This document shows positions 1 to 6,699 of a DNA stretch of 64,000 nt, in pieces. Made by a program: the position numbers and the translations under genes. Positions within the stretch are counted from its first letter, which is position 1. The number at the start of each line of letters is the position of its first letter. Below the pieces are notes generated by a model. That model was given only the letters and a program-made list of their open reading frames with translations. It did no database searches and had not been told where the DNA came from. Source of the stretch: Clostridia bacterium (GTDB taxonomy: Bacteria > Bacillota > Clostridia > Oscillospirales > CAG-272); contig JAGARU010000098.1 in NCBI GenBank assembly GCA_017622085.1, forward strand, positions 1 through 64,000, read 5' to 3'.

Positions 1-1
1 T

Positions 2-346
2 GATGAAGTGTTGGCTATTGTTGACAAAAGTGATGTTGATAGAGCAATTAAAATCGGGGCTTGCAATATCTATCACGGTTGTGTTCATAATATGTTACAC
101 GAGAAAAGCGAGGATATTTTGCGAGGGCTTTATAAATCCGCTTCTTTCGTTGTGCAGGCGATTGTCTTTAAGCAGACGGGAAAATACGTCAAGCATCAAA
201 AAGAATTGCTCCAAGTTGTATCTTACGATGAACGAGCCATCGTGGAAATCTTTTTGAGTTTAAAAAATGGGGCACCGATAGATTTCAATTCAATGTCCGA
301 AACATTGTTTTCTTGGGCAAAGAAACGGATTTCCGAAAACAATTAA
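2..346 (+). CDS. Nucleotidyltransferase-like protein, C-terminal part (5' truncated by window edge)
   Basis: The reading frame is open from base 2, so the gene begins outside the window and only about 114 C-terminal residues are visible. The helical stretch with GLYKSASFVVQAIVFKQTGKY followed by a KKELL-like segment resembles the HEPN-like C-terminal helical domain that follows the catalytic domain in small minimal-nucleotidyltransferase proteins. The catalytic GSxxxGxxxxxSDxD part would lie upstream and cannot be checked. The first in-frame ATG, at position 8 or later, is probably internal. The region is visibly more AT-rich than the following genes. The family call rests on pattern recognition alone; a plain helical protein of other function is possible. 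Confidence 0.5.
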   Translation, partial: DEVLAIVDKSDVDRAIKIGACNIYHGCVHNMLHEKSEDILRGLYKSASFVVQAIVFKQTGKYVKHQKELLQVVSYDERAIVEIFLSLKNGAPIDFNSMSETLFSWAKKRISENN

Positions 347-382
347 ACAAATTCCAATTTGTCGAACAACTACGCACGGCAC

Positions 383-492
383 GAGGGTCCCTTCTGACGA
401 GGGGCTGTCACCGAGGGTGACTGGGGGAGAGAACACTACTACCCCCTCAGTCAGCCGGTTCAGCTGACAGCTTCCCTGACAAGGGGAGCCTT
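383..492. repeat. Imperfect palindromic intergenic repeat element
   Basis: The left arm (383-430) and right arm (441-492, beginning CCCCCTCAGTCAGCCGG) are imperfect reverse complements. Each arm also contains CTGTCA/TGACAG-type sub-palindromes. It lies between the AT-rich truncated gene and a lipoprotein gene. Elements ending in CAGCTTCCC...AAGGGGAGCC are, to my knowledge, common multicopy intergenic repeats in gut Clostridia. No coding capacity is evident. Confidence 0.6.
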
Positions 493-546
493 GGGCTCTT
501 TAAGTATCGGAAAAATAAATTTGATTTGATAAAGGAGTGCAGTTTT

Positions 547-1062
547 ATGAGAAAGATGATGGCATTGATTTTGGTCCTCGTTTGTGCTTTGTCTGTAGCG
601 GGGTGCAACGAACAAGAGCCCGACAATCCTTCGGTTGTACCGGAAGATTTTGCTTTTTCCCTCACGTGGGGCTGTTATGGTATCAGCTCGTATGACAGCC
701 AGACAGGCAAGCTGGTTAAAACGACCGATGCGACAAATCCGGACGATTACGTGACTTGTTATGAACTCACCGAGCAAGACAAAGAATACATCTATCAGTT
801 GATTGCTCCCCTGGAGGTGCACACATATCCGGAGGTATACGACCCGCAAAATGGCATCTCCAGTCCGTCCATGACTCTTATTTTGACGGTGTATTGCAAC
901 GGAACGCAGAAAACCATCCAAGCAAAGAACATCGCCCTTTCCTTTACGTCGGAAGATGAAAAAGGGCAGGCTTTTCTTTCCGTGTGTGAAGCAATTTGCA
1001 ATCGGTTGACCGCAACCAAGGAATGGAAAGCATTACCCGATTATGAAATTCTCTATGATTAA
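547..1062 (+). CDS. Small lipoprotein of unknown function
   Basis: This 171-residue protein starts at ATG 547, which has an AAAGGAG ribosome binding site at 531-537; a start at 526 would precede it. The N-terminus MRKMMALILVLVCALSVAGC is a lipoprotein signal with the lipobox Cys at residue 20, so the mature protein should be anchored on the outer face of the membrane. The remaining sequence is soluble, with no domain I recognise; a conserved-looking segment around residues 80-120 carries Tyr and Pro residues. It is followed 17 bases later by a histidine phosphatase gene on the same strand, so the two may be cotranscribed. Function cannot be assigned. Confidence 0.75.
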   Translation: MRKMMALILVLVCALSVAGCNEQEPDNPSVVPEDFAFSLTWGCYGISSYDSQTGKLVKTTDATNPDDYVTCYELTEQDKEYIYQLIAPLEVHTYPEVYDPQNGISSPSMTLILTVYCNGTQKTIQAKNIALSFTSEDEKGQAFLSVCEAICNRLTATKEWKALPDYEILYD

Positions 1063-1079
1063 CCATAGAAAGGGATACC

Positions 1080-1631
1080 ATGGCTTTATTTTATCTTGTT
1101 CGACATGGTGAGCCGGATTATGACGCGGTGGCAAGACTTGGATTTTATGGCTTCGGCCTGAATTTTGCACCTTTGTCGGAGGCCGGAATCCGACAAGCAA
1201 AACAGACGGCGGCGGACCCCCGACTTTTGGAGGCGGAGCTTATCGTAAGCTCTCCGTATACCCGTGCTCTGCAAACGGCGGCGATCCTGGCCGACGCACT
1301 TCACAAAGAGATCGTGGTAGAGCCGGAGTTGCATGAGTGGATCAACGACAAAACCAATACGCTCTCCTCCGACGAGGAGGCGGCACGACTTTTCCGGGAG
1401 TTTAAGGAAAACAAAGGTGTGTATCCCGACGGCGAGGAAAAGTGCTGGGAAACCGTAGCCTCCCTGCAGGCGCGTGTCCGCCGGGTTGCGGATAAGTACG
1501 CAACGTACAACAAGGTTATTTTTGTCGCCCACGGCATGGTTTGCAAGGTCTTGGCACGGGCGGAACGCATGTCCTACGCCGAGATCATTCCGTGCCAGTA
1601 CGAGTCGGGGCAGGAGGTTCCGTTCTTTTGA
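1080..1631 (+). CDS. Histidine phosphatase superfamily protein
   Basis: This 183-residue cytoplasmic protein opens with LVRHGEPDYD, the RHG motif of the phosphoglycerate mutase/acid phosphatase superfamily, with the phosphate-accepting His at residue 9. The second catalytic His is in VIFVAHGMVCKVL near residue 151, and SSPYTRALQTA (about 57-67) is the usual helix following the Arg-rich substrate site. The family removes phosphate from phosphorylated sugars, nucleotides or proteins; the substrate cannot be read from sequence. An AGAAAGGGA ribosome binding site precedes ATG 1080. The length is slightly short for the family but both catalytic His are present. It sits between a lipoprotein and a HAD phosphatase, hinting at a small phosphatase operon. 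Confidence 0.88.
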   Translation: MALFYLVRHGEPDYDAVARLGFYGFGLNFAPLSEAGIRQAKQTAADPRLLEAELIVSSPYTRALQTAAILADALHKEIVVEPELHEWINDKTNTLSSDEEAARLFREFKENKGVYPDGEEKCWETVASLQARVRRVADKYATYNKVIFVAHGMVCKVLARAERMSYAEIIPCQYESGQEVPFF

Positions 1632-1682
1632 TCCGAGGGATGTGATACACGTCGATTACATGTCAGATTAGGAGGAAATCCA

Positions 1683-2441
1683 ATGAATGTGAAAGCAATT
1701 ATCGTCGATTTGGACCGCACGCTGTTGCGCTCGGACAAGACGGTATCTCCGTATACGACGGAGGTTTTGCGCACATGCCGGGAGCGGGACATCTCGGTTA
1801 TGATGGCGACGGCACGTCCGGAGCGGACGGCGATGCCCTATTGTGCAACGGTGGACTTTGATGCCATGACGGTTTCCAACGGCGTCCGTGTGATTTTAGA
1901 CGGCCGCCGGGCGAATTACGGCATTTGTCTAACAACCGCCGAGCCCCTTCTTCGGGCGCTGCAGAGCCACCCGAGCCTGCGAATCACCCTGGAAACGGGG
2001 GATCAAGCCTATTCAAACCAGCCAATTGAGGACTATGAGACCGTAATTTGCGATGATTTGATATCCGTCGCTCGACGGGAAGGCGTTCTGAAACTTTTGG
2101 TTCATCTGGATCAAAAGGAAACTTTGTCAATTGTCGAAAACGCATTGACCGAGGATCTGTATTACACGGTCGCCCATGGATATTTGTTGCAGATCATGAG
2201 CCGAAAGGCCACCAAGTGGAACGGCATCCAAGCCATGCTGGAAATTGGCGGCTATACTCCGGCGGAGGTTGCGTATTTTGGCGACGACAACGATGACCTT
2301 GAGCCCATCCGCCAATGCGGCATCGGTGTTGCGGTGTCAAACGGCCTCGATGAGGTAAAGGCCGTGGCAGACTACGTGGCGGAGGCCAACGATGCCGACG
2401 GCGTGGCAAAATTCATTGAATGGAGGATCTTAAATAGCTAA
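1683..2441 (+). CDS. Cof-type HAD family hydrolase
   Basis: This 252-residue protein belongs to the haloacid dehalogenase superfamily, Cof/IIB subgroup: cytoplasmic Mg-dependent sugar-phosphate or cofactor phosphatases. Motif I is VDLDRTLL with the nucleophile Asp9 and acid/base Asp11, and motif IV is GDDNDD at about residues 200-205. The alpha/beta cap domain lies between them, at about residues 80-190. The IMSRKATKWNGIQAML segment carries the conserved Lys before motif IV. The start ATG 1683 has an AGGAGG site seven bases upstream. It lies 51 bases after the histidine phosphatase and is followed by a strong terminator, so it ends the transcription unit. The substrate is unknown. Confidence 0.9.
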   Translation: MNVKAIIVDLDRTLLRSDKTVSPYTTEVLRTCRERDISVMMATARPERTAMPYCATVDFDAMTVSNGVRVILDGRRANYGICLTTAEPLLRALQSHPSLRITLETGDQAYSNQPIEDYETVICDDLISVARREGVLKLLVHLDQKETLSIVENALTEDLYYTVAHGYLLQIMSRKATKWNGIQAMLEIGGYTPAEVAYFGDDNDDLEPIRQCGIGVAVSNGLDEVKAVADYVAEANDADGVAKFIEWRILNS

Positions 2442-2450
2442 AAACAACTC

Positions 2451-2497
2451 CACCGCCGGTTGATGTCTCCCCCATCAACCGGCGGTGTGTGGATTTT
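2451..2497 (+). terminator. Rho-independent terminator
   Basis: A perfect 15-bp stem (2451-2465 with 2473-2487) with a 7-nt loop is followed by TGTGGATTTTTGC. It closes the Cof-type hydrolase unit ahead of the XRE regulator. Confidence 0.85.
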
Positions 2498-2541
2498 TGC
2501 GATTATACGGTGTACCCTTTGCTCAGAAGGAGGAAAAAACG

Positions 2542-3159
2542 ATGGATCAAATCAAAATCGGCAAATTTATCGCCGAGCGCAGAAAAAATCAGGGCCTGAC
2601 GCAAATGCATCTGGCCGAAAAGCTGAACGTCACCGATCGGGCGGTATCCAAATGGGAAAACGGAAAGTCCATGCCCGACTCCTCCATCATGCTGGAGCTG
2701 TGTGGCATTCTCAAAATTACCGTAAATGATTTATTAAGTGGGGAGGTTGTTACAATGGAGCTTTACAATAAGCAGTTGGAACAAAATTTAATTGAAATGA
2801 TTAAGGAAAAGGAGGAGGCCAACCGTCGGAATCTGGTCTTTGAGAACGTGATCGGCATTTTATCTGCCGTTATTCTGTTCGGCCGTACATTTACCGCCGC
2901 CTTTGTTTCCATGGTGGAGTGGGCGCGGATCTGTCTGATTGTGGCCGGCTTTGTAATCGGCTTTACCGGCCTTTTGTTTGCTCTTCGGATTGAGCAGACG
3001 GCCGGTTACTATCGGTGTGGCGTGTGCGGACACCGCTACGTTCCTAAATACGGTAGTGTCCTGTGGGCTATGCACTTTGGGCGAACCCGCTATATGAAGT
3101 GCCCCAAGTGCGGCAAGCGCTCATGGCAGAAAAAGGTCTTGACCAAAGACGAAGAATAA
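2542..3159 (+). CDS. Membrane-anchored XRE-family regulator with C-terminal zinc ribbon
   Basis: This 205-residue protein starts at ATG 2542 behind an AAGGAGG site; the upstream in-frame extension overlaps the terminator and is not used. Residues 5-65 are a Cro/C1-type helix-turn-helix (LTQMHLAEKLNVTDRAVSKW) that should bind DNA. A charged helix (about 70-95) leads to two hydrophobic segments at about 99-116 and 121-148. The C-terminus carries CxxC pairs, C149/C152 and C187/C190, likely to bind one zinc. This HTH, membrane and zinc-ribbon layout is frequent in Clostridia, and the signal sensed is unknown. The gene has its own terminator, so it is probably monocistronic. Confidence 0.85.
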   Translation: MDQIKIGKFIAERRKNQGLTQMHLAEKLNVTDRAVSKWENGKSMPDSSIMLELCGILKITVNDLLSGEVVTMELYNKQLEQNLIEMIKEKEEANRRNLVFENVIGILSAVILFGRTFTAAFVSMVEWARICLIVAGFVIGFTGLLFALRIEQTAGYYRCGVCGHRYVPKYGSVLWAMHFGRTRYMKCPKCGKRSWQKKVLTKDEE

Positions 3160-3167
3160 AGTCAAAT

Positions 3168-3199
3168 GGCATCTGTGGTTTTTGACAGATGCCGTTTTT
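3168..3199 (+). terminator. Rho-independent terminator
   Basis: A nine-base stem GGCATCTGT/ACAGATGCC (3168-3176 with 3185-3193) is followed by GTTTTTCCTTTT. It ends the XRE regulator transcript. Confidence 0.85.
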
Positions 3200-3210
3200 C
3201 CTTTTCTCTA

Positions 3211-3239
3211 TTTACGCATTTGCCGTCTTGTGATATAAT
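3211..3239 (+). promoter_or_regulatory. Sigma-A type promoter for the zinc-ribbon/HAD pair
   Basis: TTTACG (3211-3216) and TATAAT (3234-3239) are separated by 17 bases, about 30 bases before ATG 3270. Confidence 0.7.
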
Positions 3240-3269
3240 AGGAGCAGAAATTCACAGGGAGGAGCACCT

Positions 3270-3494
3270 ATGAAAAATACAAAGCTGTGTCCCAAATGCA
3301 AAAGCACGAATATTGTCCGTATCGACGGATACACCGGCGCTTACGGTGTTGGTAATAATGTGATCACGGGTAATACCGTATTTTCTGCCGTTAACGTCAA
3401 TCGGTACGTCTGCTGTCAGTGTGGCTTCACGGAGGAATGGATCGACCGTGAGGATATTGAAAAGATTGAAAACAGCAAGAAGGCAAAGCGATGA
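3270..3494 (+). CDS. Small double-CxxC zinc-ribbon protein
   Basis: This 74-residue protein begins with LCPKC and has a second pair CCQCGFTEEW near residues 49-56, so it is a likely zinc-ribbon fold. Between the pairs lies a Gly/Asn-rich stretch (TGAYGVGNNVITGNTVFSAV), and the C-terminus is charged. A GGGAGGAG site lies just upstream. Its stop overlaps the start of the next HAD gene by four bases, so translation is probably coupled. The family is common in Clostridia as a hypothetical protein. Binding to nucleic acid or to a protein partner is possible, but nothing in the sequence decides it. Confidence 0.8.
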   Translation: MKNTKLCPKCKSTNIVRIDGYTGAYGVGNNVITGNTVFSAVNVNRYVCCQCGFTEEWIDREDIEKIENSKKAKR

Positions 3495-4114
3495 GCCAAA
3501 TGAAAGACGTCCAATGGCTTTTTTTCGATGTGGGCTCTACCCTTGTAGATGAGGGATTGGCCTATGAGCGCCGCTTGCGGGAAATGGCCGAGGCGGCAAA
3601 TACAACGTATGCGGCCGCATACGGGCTTGCTCTTGGCTTTTATAAGCAAAACAAAAAGGGAGACCGGGCGGCTGCGGATTACCTGGGTACACCGTTTCCC
3701 CCTTGGCACAAGGAGGCCGAACGCCTTTACGGAGACACCGTTGAGGTTTTGCAAGCGTTGAGCCGCCGCTATAAGATTGGCATTATTGCCAACCAATCCC
3801 CCGGCACGAAGGCGCGACTGGCAGAGTGGGGGATTTTACGCTATATCGATCTGGTGATTGCTTCCGCTGAGGAGGGCGTGGCCAAGCCGAGCCCGGAGAT
3901 TTTTCGGCTCGCCTTGGAACGTAGCGGGTGTCCTTCCCAAAAAGCCGTCATGATTGGTGACCGGGTGGACAACGATATCGTCCCCGCCAAGGCCTTGGGC
4001 ATGCGTACCGTTTGGGTTAAGCAGGGCTGGGGACAGTATTGGAGTGTTACATGTGAGGCAGAGCGGGCAGATTACACCGTTACGTGTCTATCAGAGCTTT
4101 GTCATATCTTATAA
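3491..4114 (+). CDS. HAD family hydrolase
   Basis: This 207-residue cytoplasmic protein has motif I WLFFDVGSTLVDE with nucleophile Asp13, Ser/Thr motif II near IIANQS, a Lys in EGVAKPSPEIF and motif IV MIGDRVDNDI. This fits the subfamily I HAD phosphatases with a helical cap at residues 20-85. The residue two after the nucleophile is Gly rather than Asp, a recurring FDVGxTL variant whose acid/base chemistry may differ from that of standard phosphatases. It overlaps the zinc-ribbon gene by four bases (ATGA), so the two are coupled, and it is followed by a strong terminator. The substrate is unknown. Confidence 0.85.
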   Translation: MSQMKDVQWLFFDVGSTLVDEGLAYERRLREMAEAANTTYAAAYGLALGFYKQNKKGDRAAADYLGTPFPPWHKEAERLYGDTVEVLQALSRRYKIGIIANQSPGTKARLAEWGILRYIDLVIASAEEGVAKPSPEIFRLALERSGCPSQKAVMIGDRVDNDIVPAKALGMRTVWVKQGWGQYWSVTCEAERADYTVTCLSELCHIL

Positions 4115-4123
4115 AAAGAAAAA

Positions 4124-4147
4124 CAGCACCCGCGGGTGCTGTTTTTT
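4124..4147 (+). terminator. Rho-independent terminator
   Basis: An 18-nt palindrome at 4124-4141 (CAGCACCC/GGGTGCTG core) is followed by six T. The flanking A-rich bases let it also serve the convergent serine hydrolase operon. Confidence 0.88.
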
Positions 4148-4161
4148 GTTATGGAATGACG

Positions 4162-5310
4162 TTATTTGTCAAGGATTCCGTATATGATGTTGCGGAAGCG
4201 GGGATGGGTATGGGGCTCCAGATTGTTCAGCATATGCTGGGCGTAGAACACCGCCAGCTCCGCGTCAGGGTCCACCATAACGTACGCGCCGGCCGCGCCG
4301 CCCCAACCGAATTCGCCCACGTTGCCGAGGGAACCGCCGGCAAAGGGCTGCATCATGGTGCGCACGCCAAGGCCGTAGCCGTACTCAGCCATCTGATGCC
4401 AGGTATGAAAGTCCTTCAGTCTCTGCTCGTCGTATTGATTGGTGCGAAGCAGATCAATGGCTCTGCGGCTGAGGATCTTTTCGCCGGTCTTGCCCACACC
4501 GCCGTTTGATAAGGCATAGACGAACTTGCTGTAGTCGTTAACGGAGGAAATGATGCCGGCACCGCCGCTGTCGTATTCCGGGCCGATCACGTAATCGTTC
4601 TTCTTGGCGATCCGTTCGGCCGTCTTGGTTTCGTAATTGTAGCGGTAGAGCTGAGCGATCCGTCCCTCGATCTCCGGTGTCACGTGGTAGTAGGACTCGG
4701 TCATCCCGAGGGGATCAAAGATATTTTCCTTCATGTAGTCGGCAAAGCGCTGGCCGGACACCACCTCAACCAGACACGCCAGCACGTCGTGGCAAAGGCT
4801 ATAGCCAAAGTGCTCGTGGGGATCAAACTCCAAGGTGCCCTTGGCAATGGCACGAACCACCTCGCGGGTGGGGGCGCGGCCCTCGGTGTCCGCCACAATC
4901 TGACGGATGGCATCCGTGTTCAGATTGTAGTTCAAGCCGGCGGACATGGTGAAGAGGTCCTGCACGGTAATGGGACGGCGCGCCGGATGACGGTCAAAGG
5001 CCTCCTTTTCCCGATCCCAATGGCAAACCTGCATATCCTTGAATTCCGGCAGATAGTAGTAAAGCTCGTCGTTCAGGAGGAACTTGCCCTTTTCCAGCAT
5101 CTGCATACCGGCCACCACCGTTGCCACCTTGGAGGCGGAATAGAGGAAGTACAGGGTGGAGGAGCTTATGGGAATGTTGTTCTCCCGATCGGCATAGCCG
5201 AAGGCGCGACGGTAGATCTCCCGTCCCTTGTGAATCACCTTGATGTCGCCGCCGGGAATGCCCATGGGCTCCAAGGTGTCGATAAACTGGTCCAAGCTCT
5301 TAAAATTCAT
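4162..5310 (-). CDS. Serine hydrolase of the beta-lactamase / class C family
   Basis: This 382-residue protein has the SxxK motif at S58-A-S-K61 in YFLYSASKVATVV and a Tyr motif YSL at about 170-172, the core of the DD-peptidase/class C beta-lactamase fold; the GAGII and GGAAGAYVMV segments lie further on. No signal peptide is visible, so it is probably cytoplasmic and more likely an esterase- or amidase-type member than a drug-resistance beta-lactamase. It lies ten bases downstream of the M28 peptidase gene on the same strand and is almost certainly cotranscribed with it. A GGAGG-type site is present before ATG 5310. The natural substrate is unknown. Confidence 0.85.
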   Translation of the reverse strand: MNFKSLDQFIDTLEPMGIPGGDIKVIHKGREIYRRAFGYADRENNIPISSSTLYFLYSASKVATVVAGMQMLEKGKFLLNDELYYYLPEFKDMQVCHWDREKEAFDRHPARRPITVQDLFTMSAGLNYNLNTDAIRQIVADTEGRAPTREVVRAIAKGTLEFDPHEHFGYSLCHDVLACLVEVVSGQRFADYMKENIFDPLGMTESYYHVTPEIEGRIAQLYRYNYETKTAERIAKKNDYVIGPEYDSGGAGIISSVNDYSKFVYALSNGGVGKTGEKILSRRAIDLLRTNQYDEQRLKDFHTWHQMAEYGYGLGVRTMMQPFAGGSLGNVGEFGWGGAAGAYVMVDPDAELAVFYAQHMLNNLEPHTHPRFRNIIYGILDK

Positions 5311-5320
5311 AATAGCCTCC

Positions 5321-6547
5321 TTACTTAGGCGCTCTCTTGCGGCAGAGGTAGGTGTCCAGCTTTTCCTTTACCTTTTCCGGAATATCCCGTCCCACGGGGC
5401 AACGCACGGCATTGGCCATCCGGTCGGTAAAGGCGGTAATGAATTCGATATCCGCCAGCATGTGCTCCGCCTTCATGACGGCAGGCGTATCATAGCGGTT
5501 GTGAATGGTAGCCGTGTTCGGCGGTGCCAGCCGCGCGAAGGAAAGGGAAGGCACGCCCTTGTCGGCAAAGGGGGTGGAATCGCTGGAGTACACGTCCTGT
5601 CTTGCGGAAATACCAAAGCCCCGCTCGGAGCCGAGGTAAGTAATGTACTGTACCAGAGCCTCCTCCGCCGAGCAGCAGGCAATAAACTTACCCATAATGC
5701 AGCCGATCATATCCAGATTGATGTTCAGGGCAAAGGAAGCAAGCTCGTCCTCGTGGGCGATCACGTAAGCCTTCGAGCCAAGCAGACCCCGCTCCTCGCT
5801 GCCGCAGAAGACAAAGCGAAGGGTGTAGCGGTGGGTTACGTCCTTAAAGTGCTCTGCAATACCAAACAGACCTACACAGCCGGACATATTGTCGTAGGAG
5901 CCCTGGGAGAGGGAGGTGGAGTCGTAGTGCGCGGTCAGCACAATGGAATCCTCAATTTCACCGGGCAGGGTAAATACCACGTTGTGGGACATTCCCTTGC
6001 TCTCCTCCTGCTCAATGACAATGCGGGCGGTGGAGGCACCGTCGCGAATGAGCGCGATGGCGGTCTTGGCGTTGATGTTCACGCCGAGGATCTTGTTGCC
6101 CTCGCTGACGTAGGGGCGCAGCTCGCGCTGATCCATATCCTCGTCGGCGTAATTGGCATTTCCGTCGTAGGTAATAAAGCCAACGGCACCGTTTGCAAGA
6201 AGATCCTTGTACATCCAGTAGCCAAGATAACCGTCGATCATAACGATCTTACCCTTGCATTGGGAGAGAGAATAGGGATCGGTAGAGGGCAGGTAGTAGA
6301 GGGGCGCTTCCACCTCGCCGGAGCCGCACAGCAGATATCCCTTGCAGGAAATTTCCTGTCCGTCAACGTACAGGTGTGCGCTTTTGATGGTGGCCACGTC
6401 GACCTCAAAGGGCTCAAGGGAAGCCTCAAAGCCCATGGTCGCGGCCACGCGGCAAAGCTGCTCGGCGCATTTTCTCTCGGCCTCGCTTCCGCCGGTGCGG
6501 ACGTAGGCGGTATCTTCAAAAAGCTTGATGATCTGTTCTTTCGTCAT
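5321..6547 (-). CDS. M28 family zinc metallopeptidase
   Basis: This 408-residue protein is encoded from ATG 6547, which has GGAGGA five bases upstream; the longer frame crosses the promoter. Zinc-ligand segments of M28 aminopeptidases are visible: LTAHYDS, SYDNMSG, CGSEERGLLG, LDMIG and a late His in TATIHNRYDT. A PA-like inserted domain (about 100-190) precedes the catalytic part, as in many M28 enzymes. There is no signal sequence, so it is predicted cytoplasmic or released by other means. It would cleave N-terminal residues from peptides. It is the first gene of a two-gene operon with the serine hydrolase and is read divergently from a glycosidase gene. Confidence 0.88.
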   Translation of the reverse strand: MTKEQIIKLFEDTAYVRTGGSEAERKCAEQLCRVAATMGFEASLEPFEVDVATIKSAHLYVDGQEISCKGYLLCGSGEVEAPLYYLPSTDPYSLSQCKGKIVMIDGYLGYWMYKDLLANGAVGFITYDGNANYADEDMDQRELRPYVSEGNKILGVNINAKTAIALIRDGASTARIVIEQEESKGMSHNVVFTLPGEIEDSIVLTAHYDSTSLSQGSYDNMSGCVGLFGIAEHFKDVTHRYTLRFVFCGSEERGLLGSKAYVIAHEDELASFALNINLDMIGCIMGKFIACCSAEEALVQYITYLGSERGFGISARQDVYSSDSTPFADKGVPSLSFARLAPPNTATIHNRYDTPAVMKAEHMLADIEFITAFTDRMANAVRCPVGRDIPEKVKEKLDTYLCRKRAPK

Positions 6548-6581
6548 AGGATCCTCCGTAATGGCATAAAATCTTTTCTCC

Positions 6582-6610
6582 ATTATAGCAAAGACTGAGG
6601 TGGAATGCAA
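6582..6610 (-). promoter_or_regulatory. Promoter for the M28/serine hydrolase operon
   Basis: On the minus strand TTGCAT (6610-6605) and TATAAT (6587-6582) have a 17-base spacer. Confidence 0.75.
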
Positions 6611-6640
6611 GAAAGTGGGCGAAATTGCACAAAAAAACTG

Positions 6641-6669
6641 TTGCTAAGGTTGCTTCCCTATGCTACAAT
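6641..6669 (+). promoter_or_regulatory. Promoter for the GH63-like glycosidase
   Basis: TTGCTA (6641-6646) and TACAAT (6664-6669) have a 17-base spacer, about 30 bases before ATG 6700. It is back to back with the M28 promoter. Confidence 0.72.
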
Positions 6670-6699
6670 GAGGAAAAAAAGGCTATAAGGCGGTGTACC

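Noticed and set aside
3..257. Small gene on the plus strand at the left edge
   Set aside because: It is out of frame with the recognisable nucleotidyltransferase-like C-terminus that covers the same bases.
4162..5310. True antibiotic-resistance beta-lactamase
   Set aside because: The SxxK motif is present but there is no signal peptide, and the gene is cotranscribed with a peptidase, which favours a housekeeping hydrolase.
4684..5328. Plus-strand frame of 214 codons
   Set aside because: It is antisense to the serine hydrolase and lacks a ribosome site and any family motif.
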